A DNA stretch of 64,000 bases, taken from Ktedonobacteria bacterium brp13 (lineage in GTDB: Bacteria > Chloroflexota > Ktedonobacteria > Ktedonobacterales > Ktedonobacteraceae). The first letter of the stretch is position 1; every line of letters starts with the position of its first letter. Shown here piece after piece: positions 38,653 to 47,097 of the stretch. A program made the translations under genes and the position numbers. The notes beneath the pieces were generated by a model. It was not told the origin of the DNA and made no database searches. It saw only the letters and a list, made by a program, of their open reading frames with translations. The DNA lies in assembly GCA_015099395.1 (NCBI GenBank), contig AP024096.1, positions 8,659,485 to 8,723,484 on the forward strand, written 5' to 3'.

Positions 38653-39366
38653 GGCTGTGTTGCAAGAAATTTCAGAGTAAGACGAGGGTAGGAAGGCTCA
38701 CTTCTTATTCGGCTTAGGCGACCACTCCAAAGAGGGAAGAGATGAACATAATCTGACTCATGAAGTTTCCCTTTTCAACACGACGTATCTGCCCTTTCCG
38801 AATCATGTTCATGATCTCGAATCCTTGTAGTGTTCGCCAGGCCGTCTCGAACGAGAAGAAACCCATCCCCGGCTTCGTCAAGCGTTGAGGAAAGGTTGGA
38901 TAAAGCGATGGTCTTGTTCGATCAGATTATTGAGGTATTTCACCTGTCGCAATTCCACCTGTTCAGGCAGGGCTTCAGCGGCTTTCAGATCGGCAACGGC
39001 CTTGGGATAAGCCGCATTCTTATCGACGTTGATGACTCGGGGAGTAGATGTGGCGGGGTTGGCCACAGTCGCGGGCTGGGCTATCTGTTCCTCGGCTGGA
39101 GGAGCTTGAAGAGCTAGATCAGCGGTGGAATGCAACGCTTTCAGGAAGAAACGTGTGGCCGCCTCGGCATCGCGCGTCGGACTCAAGAGAAACTCGAGTG
39201 TGTTCCCCTCAGAATCCACAGCCCGGTAGAGGTAAAACCAGACTTTCTTGATTTTGATATACGTCTCATCCACTTTCCAGGAGTCGTTGCAGGCTTTGAG
39301 ATGCGGTCGGCAACACTTCTCCAGTTCGGGGACATACTGCTGCACCCAGCGGTAGATCGTGTATAC
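38653..39366 (-). pseudogene. IS6-family transposase, frameshifted and truncated
   Basis: Remnant of an IS6-type element. Reading on the minus strand, the protein starts inside the helix-turn-helix (TIYRWVQQYVPELE), keeps the DDE core (WKVDETYIK; VINVDKNAAYP; NLIEQDHRF) and a family-typical insertion before the second aspartate. After HRFIQ the frame breaks; the expected ending RLTKPGMGFFSFETAWR continues in another frame to a stop at 38714, as if about 11 bases had been inserted near 38880. The end GGCTGTGTTGCAAG at 38653-38666 matches the IS6 terminal repeat type. The N-terminal part is lost where the next element begins at about 39360. Not functional. Confidence 0.85.
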
Positions 39367-39803
39367 ATTTGGTCCCTCGACTCCCCCAGAGGTCGGCCAC
39401 CTCGTGTCCCTTTTCTTAGGGGGAACTCAGCGCGCGAACGCGTTGCTGCCGTTCCTGCAAGGTACGAAGGCGATGCTCCGCCCGTGCCTGTTCTTTGATC
39501 TGTTGCACATAGGCCGAGAACGGCATGGGTTCCGTTGACCAGGAACGCACCGGGATGTCTTTGATGATCTGTCCCTCCAGCAGGAGCACGAGTTTGGCTT
39601 CTGACGCATTGAGATGGACCGTGATGTATTGTCCTCGGAACGCTTTCCCCACATAATAGCGCTTGAGATCGAGCTTGATGCGTCCTGCGGCATCGACCCG
39701 ACGGCGAAACACTTGTTGGGGTTCATGACGCAGCCAGACCAACGGATCGACCTCAGCCGGCAGCGCCGGTAACCGTGGAGCCTGGAACAGTTTGGAGACT
39801 GGT
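39360..39803 (-). pseudogene. C-terminal remnant of an integrase-type IS transposase
   Basis: The minus-strand frame 39416-39803 encodes the last 128 or so residues of a transposase. It aligns along its length with the end of the neighbouring element's transposase at 39857-40250 (VDPLVWLRHEPQQVF, VDAAGRIKLDLKRYYVGKAFRGQ and the RTLQERQQRVRALSS ending). Its outer end, from TGTATAC at 39360 to CACCTCGTG, resembles the terminal repeat of the neighbour. The catalytic half is missing, replaced at 39804 by the newer element. It is an older, diverged relative of that element. Confidence 0.8.
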
Positions 39804-41317
39804 TGTATGCAGTTGAGACCGCGTCCCCCAGAGAGTTTCACCACCTCGTGCCCCTCTCATGAGAAAGAGCTCAGGGCGCGCACGCGTTGCTGTCGCTCTT
39901 GCAAGGAGCGAAGACGATGTTCAGATCGTGCCTGTTCTTGGATCTGTTGTACGTAGGCCGCAAACGAAAGAGGCGTGGTTGACCAGGACACCACGGGAAG
40001 CACTTTGATGATCTGTCCTTCTGCCAGCAGCACCAGGTGCGCTTCCGCTGCGTTCAGGTGCACGGTGATGACCTGTCCACGCCAGGCCTTGCCCACGTAG
40101 TAATGCTTGAGATCCAATGTGATGCGACCGGCGGCATCGACGCGACGCATAAAGACCTGTTGTGGTTCATGGCGCAACCACGCCAACGGATCGACCTGGG
40201 TGGGCAGTGGTGGTAACGGGGTCGCCTGGGCGAGCCTGTCGGCTGGAGGCCGATCCACGAGCGCCCGTCCTTGATGTGGTCGCTCGTGGTTGTAAAAGGC
40301 CCCAAACGTGCTGAGGGCTTCCTGGGTCTGCAATTGCGTGGTGGACGTTCAAACTGCAGACACTCTTGATTGAGCGTGCGATGGAAACGTTCGACATAGG
40401 CATTTTGCTGAGGATGATGCGGATCACAGACGTCCATCTGGACGCCCAGACAAGCGCCAAAACGCAGCAGCGCGGAACGAAAATCACTGTTTTGAGGACT
40501 GCCGACAAAGCGTGTGTCGCGGTCCAAGGTGATCTGGCGTGGCACGCCCCAGCGCTCCATGGCATGGACCAGGGCTTCAATCACGGTTTCCGCGGTAAAG
40601 TCACTGCGCACTTCGGCGTGCAGCCAGAACGAAGACCCTTGATCGACGACGTTGAAGATTTCCAGGCGATGCTGCTGTTTGCCCAGGGGATCGATCTCGG
40701 CACTGCTGACATCCTTGAAATCCACTTGCCACTGACGCAACGGCTCAACGGGGTCCAGGGGCTCATGGTGGGAAGGATGTCGAGGAACGATATACTGAAG
40801 CAGGCGTAAATAGTGATAGATGGTGCTACTTGCCGGAGGCACATAGCTTTCCTCTTCGGCATGGACCTGCCGTTGCAAATAGCTGCGAATGGTGCGTGGA
40901 CCAGCCACCCGATGCAGTTGCTCGGGAAGCTGGTCGCGCAGGGTCGCAATCTGGAAAATCTCGTCAAGCGAGAGATGGGGAGGTGGCGTTTTGCGGGCAC
41001 AGGAGTGCCCTTGTAAGATGAGATACACGTCGTCAAAAGGAGCGTCCAGATAGGGGCGAAGGCGACGGCGCCAGTCTTTGACCCAACTCTCAGACATGCC
41101 CGTCTCTTTGGCCAGTTGCGCTTGCTTCCACTCAGGATGACGTTGCAACAAGGTATACAACAAAAAGCGTTTGGGGTACGATTCATGCATGGCGATACTC
41201 CCTGCTTTCAGCATAGAAAATGACGGTTTGAACAGAGTGTATCGCTCTTTGCTTGGCATTTCCAGGGGTACGAGGTGGTGAAACTCCTTGGGGGACGCGG
41301 TCTCAACTGCATACACT
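39804..41317 (-). mobile_element. Insertion sequence with ~50-bp terminal inverted repeats
   Basis: Bases 39804-39856 and the complement of 41265-41317 agree at nearly every position; both outer ends read TGTATGCAGTTGAGACCGCG. The 1514-bp element carries one integrase-type transposase gene on the minus strand. No clear target duplication flanks it, and its two neighbours are pieces of a different transposase, so the site has been rearranged since insertion. Confidence 0.85.
39857..41190 (-). pseudogene. rve-type (IS481/IS3-like) transposase with frameshift
   Basis: Transposase of the element at 39804-41317. The likely start is the ATG at 41190 (MHESYPKRFLL). An N-terminal helix-turn-helix (GMSESWVKDWRRRL) is followed by an integrase core with DDE residues in WQVDFKDVSS, TLDRDTRFVGS and NAYVERFHRTLNQECL. 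After FERPP the frame ends wrongly; the normal continuation TQLQTQEALSTFGAFYNHERPHQG and a 130-residue C-terminal domain lie in the -1 frame, ending at 39857. The shift is near 40340 and has no obvious slippery run, so a mutation is more likely than programmed frameshifting. Probably inactive unless complemented. Confidence 0.82.
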
Positions 41318-41486
41318 TACGATCATGAATACGAATGTTGCCCTCACCCATTTTGCCTCTTGCGGGACACGTCAAATTGGGGCAAAATTGAGAGGACGCG
41401 TCCATCGGCATTGTTGTATTTTTTTGCATAAACACATCATGCCAAGATGCGTCATTTTTTTCAATCCTTTCCCCCAATTTCACCAC
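41318..41486 (-). pseudogene. N-terminal zinc-ribbon fragment of a transposase-like protein
   Basis: The minus-strand frame encodes FCPNLTCPARGKMGEGNIRIH, the CPNxxCPARGKxGxGNI zinc-ribbon seen at the start of many IS1-like and integrase-type transposases. It is cut at the arginine-lysine after IH by the terminal repeat of the element ending at 41317. It may be the front of the transposase whose tail lies at 39416-39803, but the middle is missing. Confidence 0.6.
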
Positions 41487-41674
41487 TTAGCGGGGCTCTA
41501 CCCAATAAGGGTATCCATCAAAATATGCATGAGTTCTTCCTTCCCTGAATATATTCCCTGATATACCGTCTATGCCGCATTCCCCAAAATATATTGCAGA
41601 GTTAAGTTAAATGACAATCAACCGTTTCACTAGTGATCATACAAAATGCTGATGGGAAAGAAAATCAAGAACTT

Positions 41675-42829
41675 ATGAAAACACACATTACTTTTCGGGG
41701 GCACCTTCTCGTTCTGAGCATATTCTGTACAACGCTCATTCTCGCGAGCTGTGGTGGAAATACAGGGAGCGCCTCCTCTGCCAGGGCGAATGCTACCGTT
41801 GCTCCTATCGCAACGAGCCCCAACTCATCTGACAAAAGTGGTTATCTCTATGTTGACCCTGCTGGCAATGCTACGACATTCCTTCAGTTTACCGAGCAAA
41901 ATGGAACCATCACCGGGACGGGGACCCAGGCGTATATTACCTACACGCAGGGCGTGGCAAGTGTGACTCCCCAGACCTTTACGCTTTTGGGTAACCTTGT
42001 CGGGGACACAGTAACGCTCACCTTTTCTTTTCAATTCGGGGGAAAGACCGATACTGGGACACTGAAGGATAACACGTTGATGCTCGCGGTTACCCAGCAA
42101 GATGGAAGCATTCGCAATATTCCCTACCATGCTGCCTCTATCGATGAATATAATAAGGCCATCGCAACTATCCAACAGAAGGTACAGAATCAGAACCAGG
42201 CATATACCAATATGATGGATACCCAGGCAACGGTCCAGGCCCAGGCAACGGTCCAGGCGAACCGACAGTATGCGGTCCAGACAGATAATAATAATCTGGC
42301 AGGCAACCTGAACGCACTTGAAGCTGACAGCACTGCTCTCTCTCAACTCTCCTATTCCAGTACACTCACGAGTTATGCCAACAGTTGGGCAAGCATGCAA
42401 AAAGACTATGCAACGGAGCAAACTGATGCAGCCAAAGGGTGTGGCAACGGAGGGACGAATTTGGGCTATGTTCAGACCGATGACGGCTATGTTCAGACCG
42501 ATAACGGCTACATCCAGACCGATGATGGGTATTTACAAACGGATAAAGGGTATTATGGTAGTGATTTGTCTGCGGTAGGAACGGATATCGCAAATGTCAA
42601 AGGGTGGTGGTCGCAACTACAAACGGATGCAGCAAAGAATACTACCCACACCCCCGCCCTGGCATATACTGCTGACCAGATTAATCAAGCGATAGCTAAC
42701 GCACAGAATGCAGAATCAACGGCATTGGGGAATTGGAACACAGCATCAGCGAGTGCCCAGAACTATGATGCTCAGGCGACAAACCTGTTAAAACAAGCAG
42801 ATGCCCTTGCCAACGGCATGCACTGCTAA
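41675..42829 (+). CDS. Secreted lipoprotein with short tandem repeats
   Basis: I do not recognise the family. The 384-residue product begins with a lipoprotein signal peptide (MKTHITFRGHLL... then LASCGG), so cysteine 26 or so should be lipidated and the protein anchored outside the cell membrane. The start is the ATG at 41675, directly before the signal; an in-frame GTG at 41633 would add 14 polar residues. Residues 30-150 look like beta-rich structure rich in Thr and Gly. From 170 on it is Gln/Ala/Asp-rich and helical, with QATVQA twice and a run of five 7-residue units of the form GYVQTDD (42465-42555). The unit ends in a cysteine at the C-terminus. It stands alone between mobile elements. 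No strong ribosome-binding site is seen. Confidence 0.8.
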   Translation: MKTHITFRGHLLVLSIFCTTLILASCGGNTGSASSARANATVAPIATSPNSSDKSGYLYVDPAGNATTFLQFTEQNGTITGTGTQAYITYTQGVASVTPQTFTLLGNLVGDTVTLTFSFQFGGKTDTGTLKDNTLMLAVTQQDGSIRNIPYHAASIDEYNKAIATIQQKVQNQNQAYTNMMDTQATVQAQATVQANRQYAVQTDNNNLAGNLNALEADSTALSQLSYSSTLTSYANSWASMQKDYATEQTDAAKGCGNGGTNLGYVQTDDGYVQTDNGYIQTDDGYLQTDKGYYGSDLSAVGTDIANVKGWWSQLQTDAAKNTTHTPALAYTADQINQAIANAQNAESTALGNWNTASASAQNYDAQATNLLKQADALANGMHC

Positions 42830-42851
42830 ACGCCTCGCGCTGTTCCAACAT

Positions 42852-42886
42852 ATATCGCACTTCTACCTTGCGTGGGAGTGCGATAT
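42852..42886 (+). terminator. Possible terminator hairpin after the lipoprotein gene
   Basis: ATATCGCACT (42852-42861) pairs with AGTGCGATAT (42877-42886) around a 15-base loop, 22 bases after the stop codon. No clear T-run follows, so this is only a candidate. Confidence 0.4.
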
Positions 42887-43021
42887 CAGGGTCTTGAGCC
42901 ACTTCCTCTTTTGCACATCTAGAGTGAGATGAGTCTCTTCCTCTTGAGCATGAAGATGATCTGAATCCCATTCTAAATATGCAGAGCAAACCTCGCCAGT
43001 GTTGATTGACAAATAAAATAT

Positions 43022-44832
43022 GGCTCATGTCCACTTTTGACACTGCTGGTAAACTCTCGGGGCTCGAATTGCACCAGCTTGCTAGGATAGAGCAGTCGAA
43101 GGAGTTGTTGGAGCAGAGCATCGAGGAGAGGAGTAGAAAGATGACATTGCAGCCTCAAAACGAGTTTTCTATCCCGGAAGAGACCATTCGTGTCGCTCGT
43201 GCCGCCTATCCCAAAGGCACGAGGTATATGAAGATGCGCGACGCCCTGGGAACCATCTACCAGGACCAATCCTTCACCCATCTGTTTCCTCACAATGGCC
43301 GCCCTGTGGAGGCACCATGGCGATTGGCCTTGATTACCGTCATGCAGTTCATTGAGGAGCTTCCGGATCGGCAAGCCGCAGATGCGGTGCGAGGTCACAT
43401 CGACTGGAAATATGCTCTGGGGTTGGACTTGACTGATCCTGGCTTTGACGCAACGGTCCTCTGTGAATTTCGCACACGCCTCGTGCAAGGAGGAGCCGAA
43501 GCGCTGCTACTAGAGGTCATGCTTACCACCTTCAAAGAGCGTGGTTGGCTCAAAGAACGCCAACAGCAACGAACGGACTCGACCCACGTGCTAGCCAAAG
43601 TGCGAGCGATCAATCGACTCATGTGCGTGGGAGAAACCATGCGTTTTGCGCTCAACAGCTTGGCTGTCATTGCTAGTGACTGGCTGCTGGAGCACTGCGA
43701 CCCGGAGTGGCTTGATCGCTATGGGCATCGCATTGAGGAAGCTCATCTCCCTCACCAGCAGGCTGAACGTCAAGTCCTTGCAGAAGTCATTGGACGCGAT
43801 GGGGCAACCTTGCTGACCGAGCTCTTCGCTTCAGATGCTCCCGCTGTGCTCCGCGAGATTCCCGCTATCGAGATTCTGCGTCGGGTCTGGATCCAAAACT
43901 ACGGCTGGGAAGAGGGACAACTTCGTTGGCGAAGCAATGACAATGTTCCTCCCGCAACGCTGTTCATCAATTCGCCTTACGATCATGAAGCCCGCTATGG
44001 CAAAAAGCGGGAGACGAGATGGACCGGCTACAAAGTGCATCTCACCGAAACGTGTGAGGAGGACCGTCCTCATCTCATCACCCACGTAGCCACCACATCT
44101 GCACCTACAACTGACGAGCAGATGACAGAAACAATCCATGAAGAGCTAGAGCAGGCTCACCTCTCGCCTCGTCAACATTTTGTGGATACAGGATATATCA
44201 CCGCACCCATTCTCGTCTCGAGCCAGCAGCAGTATGGCATTGAAATGATTGGACCGAGACGTCCAGATGTCAAATGGCAAGCGAATAGCGAGCATGGGAT
44301 CGATGTGAGTCAGTTTCGCATTGACTGGGAGCATCAACAGGCGACGTGCCCTGAAGGGCATACGAGTAGCAGTTGGACACCTGCCATTGACAATCGGACA
44401 AATGAGGTGATCAAGATCCGCTTCTCCACGACGGATTGCCGCAGTTGCCCGCGTCTGACTTCCTGTACCACTTCGCAATCACCCACTCCTCGCCGATTGA
44501 TCACGGTGCATCCTCGCGAACAACATGAAGCATTGCAAGCTGCCCGTCGGCGAGAACAGACCCCAGCATTCGCGAAGCTGTATGCTCGACGAGAAGGGAT
44601 CGAAGCCACCATCTCGCAAGGTGTTCGTGCCTTTGACATGCGCCGTTCACGTTATATTGGCTTCGACAAGACTCATTTACAGCATGTGAGTATTGCTGCT
44701 GCCATCAATGTGGTTCGTATTGTGGCGTGGCTGGAGGGCGACCTTCCTGCTCCAACGCGGGTCTCTGCCTTCCAAAGGCTCTGCACTGCTGCTTAGCAGG
44801 TTTGCCAGCAGTGTCAAACCTGCGTATGAGCC
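43022..44832 (+). mobile_element. IS1182-type insertion sequence
   Basis: The left end GGCTCATGTCCACTTTTG and the following TTTGACACTGCTGG are matched, with some mismatches, by the complement of the right end (GGCTCATACGCAGG then TTTGACACTGCTGG), giving imperfect terminal repeats of about 36 bp. The single gene inside is intact. No certain target duplication was identified. Confidence 0.85.
43141..44796 (+). CDS. IS1182-family transposase
   Basis: A 551-residue DDE transposase that appears complete. The start is the ATG at 43141, preceded by GAGGAGAGG; longer in-frame versions would run into the left terminal repeat. The N-terminal half has the DUF772-like section (RYMKMRDALGTIY; LPDRQAADAVRGHIDWKYALGL; VLCEFRTRL) and RTDSTHV with the first catalytic aspartate near residue 148. 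Later come RWTGYKVHLTE, FVDTGYITAPIL, a cysteine cluster (CPEGH ... CRSCPRLTSC) and RREGIEATISQGVRAFDMRRSRYIG with the late glutamate. This is the only transposase gene in the window with no visible damage, so this element may still move. Confidence 0.93.
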   Translation: MTLQPQNEFSIPEETIRVARAAYPKGTRYMKMRDALGTIYQDQSFTHLFPHNGRPVEAPWRLALITVMQFIEELPDRQAADAVRGHIDWKYALGLDLTDPGFDATVLCEFRTRLVQGGAEALLLEVMLTTFKERGWLKERQQQRTDSTHVLAKVRAINRLMCVGETMRFALNSLAVIASDWLLEHCDPEWLDRYGHRIEEAHLPHQQAERQVLAEVIGRDGATLLTELFASDAPAVLREIPAIEILRRVWIQNYGWEEGQLRWRSNDNVPPATLFINSPYDHEARYGKKRETRWTGYKVHLTETCEEDRPHLITHVATTSAPTTDEQMTETIHEELEQAHLSPRQHFVDTGYITAPILVSSQQQYGIEMIGPRRPDVKWQANSEHGIDVSQFRIDWEHQQATCPEGHTSSSWTPAIDNRTNEVIKIRFSTTDCRSCPRLTSCTTSQSPTPRRLITVHPREQHEALQAARRREQTPAFAKLYARREGIEATISQGVRAFDMRRSRYIGFDKTHLQHVSIAAAINVVRIVAWLEGDLPAPTRVSAFQRLCTAA

Positions 44833-45084
44833 GAATAGTGTTGGGATTTACAGCGTAGCCCTTCAATTGATGAAAGTCAATTTTTCGTCCTCTCTTGAAC
44901 TCACACCAGCGCAGTGTTGCATCCATTCCATCGCGCATTTACACTTCTTGAGGGTTGTGATTGGCCTGTGGAGCCCCTTCTTTCAACTGATGAGTCACCA
45001 GTGCTCAACATTGGGGGCAAATGCTCATGTGAGAGGGCAAAACTTGCTCACTTCGTCGGGCATTTACCAGTAAATCACGGAATT
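44833..45084. other. Gene-free stretch after the IS1182 element
   Basis: No supported gene. A minus-strand frame of about 37 codons next to the element (FKRGRKIDFHQLKGYAVNPN) looks protein-like and may be a piece of a gene disrupted by the insertion, but its other half is not seen on the far side. Confidence 0.35.
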
Positions 45085-45224
45085 AAATGGGTCTTCCGCC
45101 CACTTTGGTGATTCGGAAATTGCAGAGGGATTCCACCGAGTTGGGAACCAGCCTCTGGTGTGGAAGACCCTCTCTCCGTTGTCTTGTGGATGAGCCTATT
45201 TCACCAAAGCGGCGGAAGACCCAT
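45085..45224. repeat. 140-bp inverted-repeat element flanked by GGAATT
   Basis: ATGGGTCTTCCGCC...TTTGGTGA at 45087-45111 pairs with 45201-45224 with one or two mismatches. The bases GGAATT stand directly outside both ends (45079-45084 and 45225-45230), as a 6-bp target duplication would. There is no gene inside. It fits a miniature inverted-repeat element. Nothing else is seen in the 250 bases that follow. Confidence 0.6.
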
Positions 45225-45481
45225 GGAATTCCCAAATTTACATCCTGGTGCAGATGTCCACAAGGATATCTGCTTCTTTTTTTCATATTTTACTGCTTTT
45301 GCTTAAACCACTTTTCTGTTCCATTGCGCCACAGACCCCTACTCTATACAGGCCCAGAGCTACGTAAGGTGTCATGGGCCATGCGCGCTGCGCGGCGGAC
45401 AACCAGAGCTTCGGGGTGATGACGCGGAAACGAGGACCGTCACCGATGAACTTCCCCCAGCGAAACGCGTCTCGCACTCGC

Positions 45482-45507
45482 GAACCTTTTGTAGCCCTCG
45501 CTCGTAA
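45482..45507 (+). promoter_or_regulatory. ECF-type promoter before the sigma factor gene
   Basis: GAACC (45482-45486) and CGTAA (45503-45507) are 16 bases apart, the layout of many ECF sigma promoters. The same two boxes at the same spacing occur before the ABC operon at 47014. Position, 45 bases before the sigma gene, suggests autoregulation. Confidence 0.65.
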
Positions 45508-45551
45508 CAGGAAACAGCACACGACCGAAGGAGCCCGCAAAGCCGCGTCCT

Positions 45552-46118
45552 ATGCAAGAGAAAAGCGACGAACAATTGATGGCAGCCGTGATGGCAGGCG
45601 ATCAGGTGGCATTAGCCGCGCTGGTGACCCGCCACCATGCCCCACTGCTCGGCTATCTCTATCGTCTCGGTGGTGATCGGCAGCTGGCCGAAGATCTGGT
45701 TCAGGAAACCCTGCTGCATGTGCTGCGGCAGGGCACGTACCAAGCTGCTCGCCCATTCAAGCCCTGGCTCTACATGATTGCCACCAATCTGGCACGCGAC
45801 TATTTCAAGTCAGCCGCGGTGCGCCAACGCTGGCGATCAGGTGACGCTGAGGAAGCGTTGCTCCACCTGTCCGACAGCGAGCCTTCCCCGGAAGAACACG
45901 CCCTGGCGGCAGAGCAAGGCAGCGAGGTGCGGGCGGCACTCGCTCAGCTTCGTGACGAATATCGCGTCGTGTTAGTGCTCCGCTTTTATCAAGGGTTCAG
46001 CTTACAAGAAATCGCTGAGACGCTGCACATTCCGCTGGGGACGGTCAAATCGCGGCTCTCGGTGGGCGTTCACCGCTTGCGCAGCGTGCTGGCCCCAGTA
46101 CCGAAAGGAGTGGACTAG
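45552..46118 (+). CDS. ECF RNA polymerase sigma factor
   Basis: A 188-residue sigma-70 family factor of the extracytoplasmic-function group, with only regions 2 and 4. Region 2 spans about 10-90 (LVTRHHAPLLGYLYRLGGD; EDLVQETLLHVLRQ; PWLYMIATNLARDYF) and region 4 about 125-180 (LRDEYRVVLVLRFYQGFSLQEIAE then IPLGTVKSRLSVGVHRLR). The ATG at 45552 is used because the sequence just after it (SDEQLMAAVMAGDQVALA) is the usual family opening; the best AAGGAG lies rather far, 18 bases upstream. The stop codon is followed at once by the ATG of the next gene, so the two are translated together. A matching promoter lies upstream, so it probably turns on its own gene and the ABC genes at 47098. Confidence 0.95.
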   Translation: MQEKSDEQLMAAVMAGDQVALAALVTRHHAPLLGYLYRLGGDRQLAEDLVQETLLHVLRQGTYQAARPFKPWLYMIATNLARDYFKSAAVRQRWRSGDAEEALLHLSDSEPSPEEHALAAEQGSEVRAALAQLRDEYRVVLVLRFYQGFSLQEIAETLHIPLGTVKSRLSVGVHRLRSVLAPVPKGVD

Positions 46119-47006
46119 ATGTCCCATCCTCAATCATCCTGGCCATTTGAACGACCAGAGCAGTTGGCAGACATGCTGCGCGAGCAGGGGGCCACGCCAG
46201 AAGAGTGTGCTGATCTGCTTCCCGCCGTGCGTCGCCTCTCCGAGTGGCAGGCACCCCAGCCGTCACCCGCAGACACCCGGCACCTGCTCGCCCGGCTGAC
46301 GCGAGAGCTGCCCGCGCTCTCGCCCGTGCGCCAGGCCATCCGCGAGCATCGGCAGCATCGCATATCCTGGCTGCTGGCCACGGCCCGCGCGCAGGTCAGC
46401 CTCTTTGGCCAGGGCTTCTGGCTGGTGAGCGCGCTCGTGACCCTGTTAGGTGCGGGAATTGTATCGAGCAATGTGCTGGCCGATGCAGGAGTGGCATCGA
46501 GCAATGTGCTGCTCGTCCAGGAAGTGATATTGCGCGCCAGCGGGCCACTGCTGGCCTACCTGGGAACCATCGTCGCCTTTCGAGGCAGAGGAGCGCGGGT
46601 GCTGGAATTGGAACTGGTCTGCATTCCCTCCCCGCTACAACTGGCCATAGCCCGGCTGGTGATTGTCCTGGGCTATGATCTTGGCCTGAGCTTCGCGTTG
46701 AGTCTGTTGCTCTGGGTGGGTGGCAGCGGGGATGTGCTGGCACTGGCGCTCTCCTGGTTCATGCCACTGCTGCTGGTGGCGGGACTGGCCTTGCTGCTCT
46801 CGTTGCGCCTCCCGGTGCGGGCAGCAGCCTCCCTGGCCTATGGGAGCTGGCTGGCCATCCTGACTCTCGGCAGCACCTCCCCTCTCCAGGTGTTCCTGCT
46901 CTCGCCTGCGCTTGCGGTGCTGCCGGGCTGCATCGGCCTGGTGCTCCTGGTCATCGCGCTGCCGCGCATCCATACCGACATGCATCGCCTGCTCCCTCAA
47001 TCATAG
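46119..47006 (+). CDS. Membrane protein, probable anti-sigma factor
   Basis: A 295-residue protein of no family I can name. The first 95 residues are hydrophilic and helical (LADMLREQGATPEECADLLPAVRRLSEW), followed by about six membrane segments from residue 100 on, ending in a short charged tail. A soluble N-terminal domain before membrane helices, in a gene whose ATG directly follows the sigma factor's TAG stop, is the usual arrangement of an anti-sigma factor that holds the ECF factor at the membrane. No zinc-binding HxxxCxxC motif is visible, so it is not a classic ZAS-type anti-sigma. The role is inferred from position and layout. Confidence 0.75.
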   Translation: MSHPQSSWPFERPEQLADMLREQGATPEECADLLPAVRRLSEWQAPQPSPADTRHLLARLTRELPALSPVRQAIREHRQHRISWLLATARAQVSLFGQGFWLVSALVTLLGAGIVSSNVLADAGVASSNVLLVQEVILRASGPLLAYLGTIVAFRGRGARVLELELVCIPSPLQLAIARLVIVLGYDLGLSFALSLLLWVGGSGDVLALALSWFMPLLLVAGLALLLSLRLPVRAAASLAYGSWLAILTLGSTSPLQVFLLSPALAVLPGCIGLVLLVIALPRIHTDMHRLLPQS

Positions 47007-47013
47007 GGTTCGC

Positions 47014-47039
47014 GAACCTTTTTGGGGGCTGGCTCGTAA
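47014..47039 (+). promoter_or_regulatory. ECF-type promoter before the ABC genes
   Basis: GAACC (47014-47018) and CGTAA (47035-47039), 16 bases apart, repeat the boxes before the sigma gene; flanking bases CGCGAACCTTTT and GGCTCGTAA are also similar. It lies between the anti-sigma candidate and the permease gene, so the ABC genes appear to have their own sigma-dependent start. Confidence 0.68.
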
Positions 47040-47097
47040 GAGGGGACGTGCAGCTCGTGCTGCACCTGCAAACTCGAATACACAAAAGGAGATTACC

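Noticed and set aside
40366..40809. 147-codon + strand frame in the integrase-type element
   Set aside because: It is antisense to the conserved DDE core of the transposase and has no features of its own.
42465..42560. Short tandem repeats resembling a CRISPR array
   Set aside because: Units are 21 bases with no spacers and encode in-frame seven-residue repeats of a lipoprotein.
46912..47097. Upstream extension of the first ABC permease frame
   Set aside because: It overlaps the anti-sigma candidate in another frame and crosses the ECF promoter; the ATG at 47098 has AAAGGAG at normal spacing.
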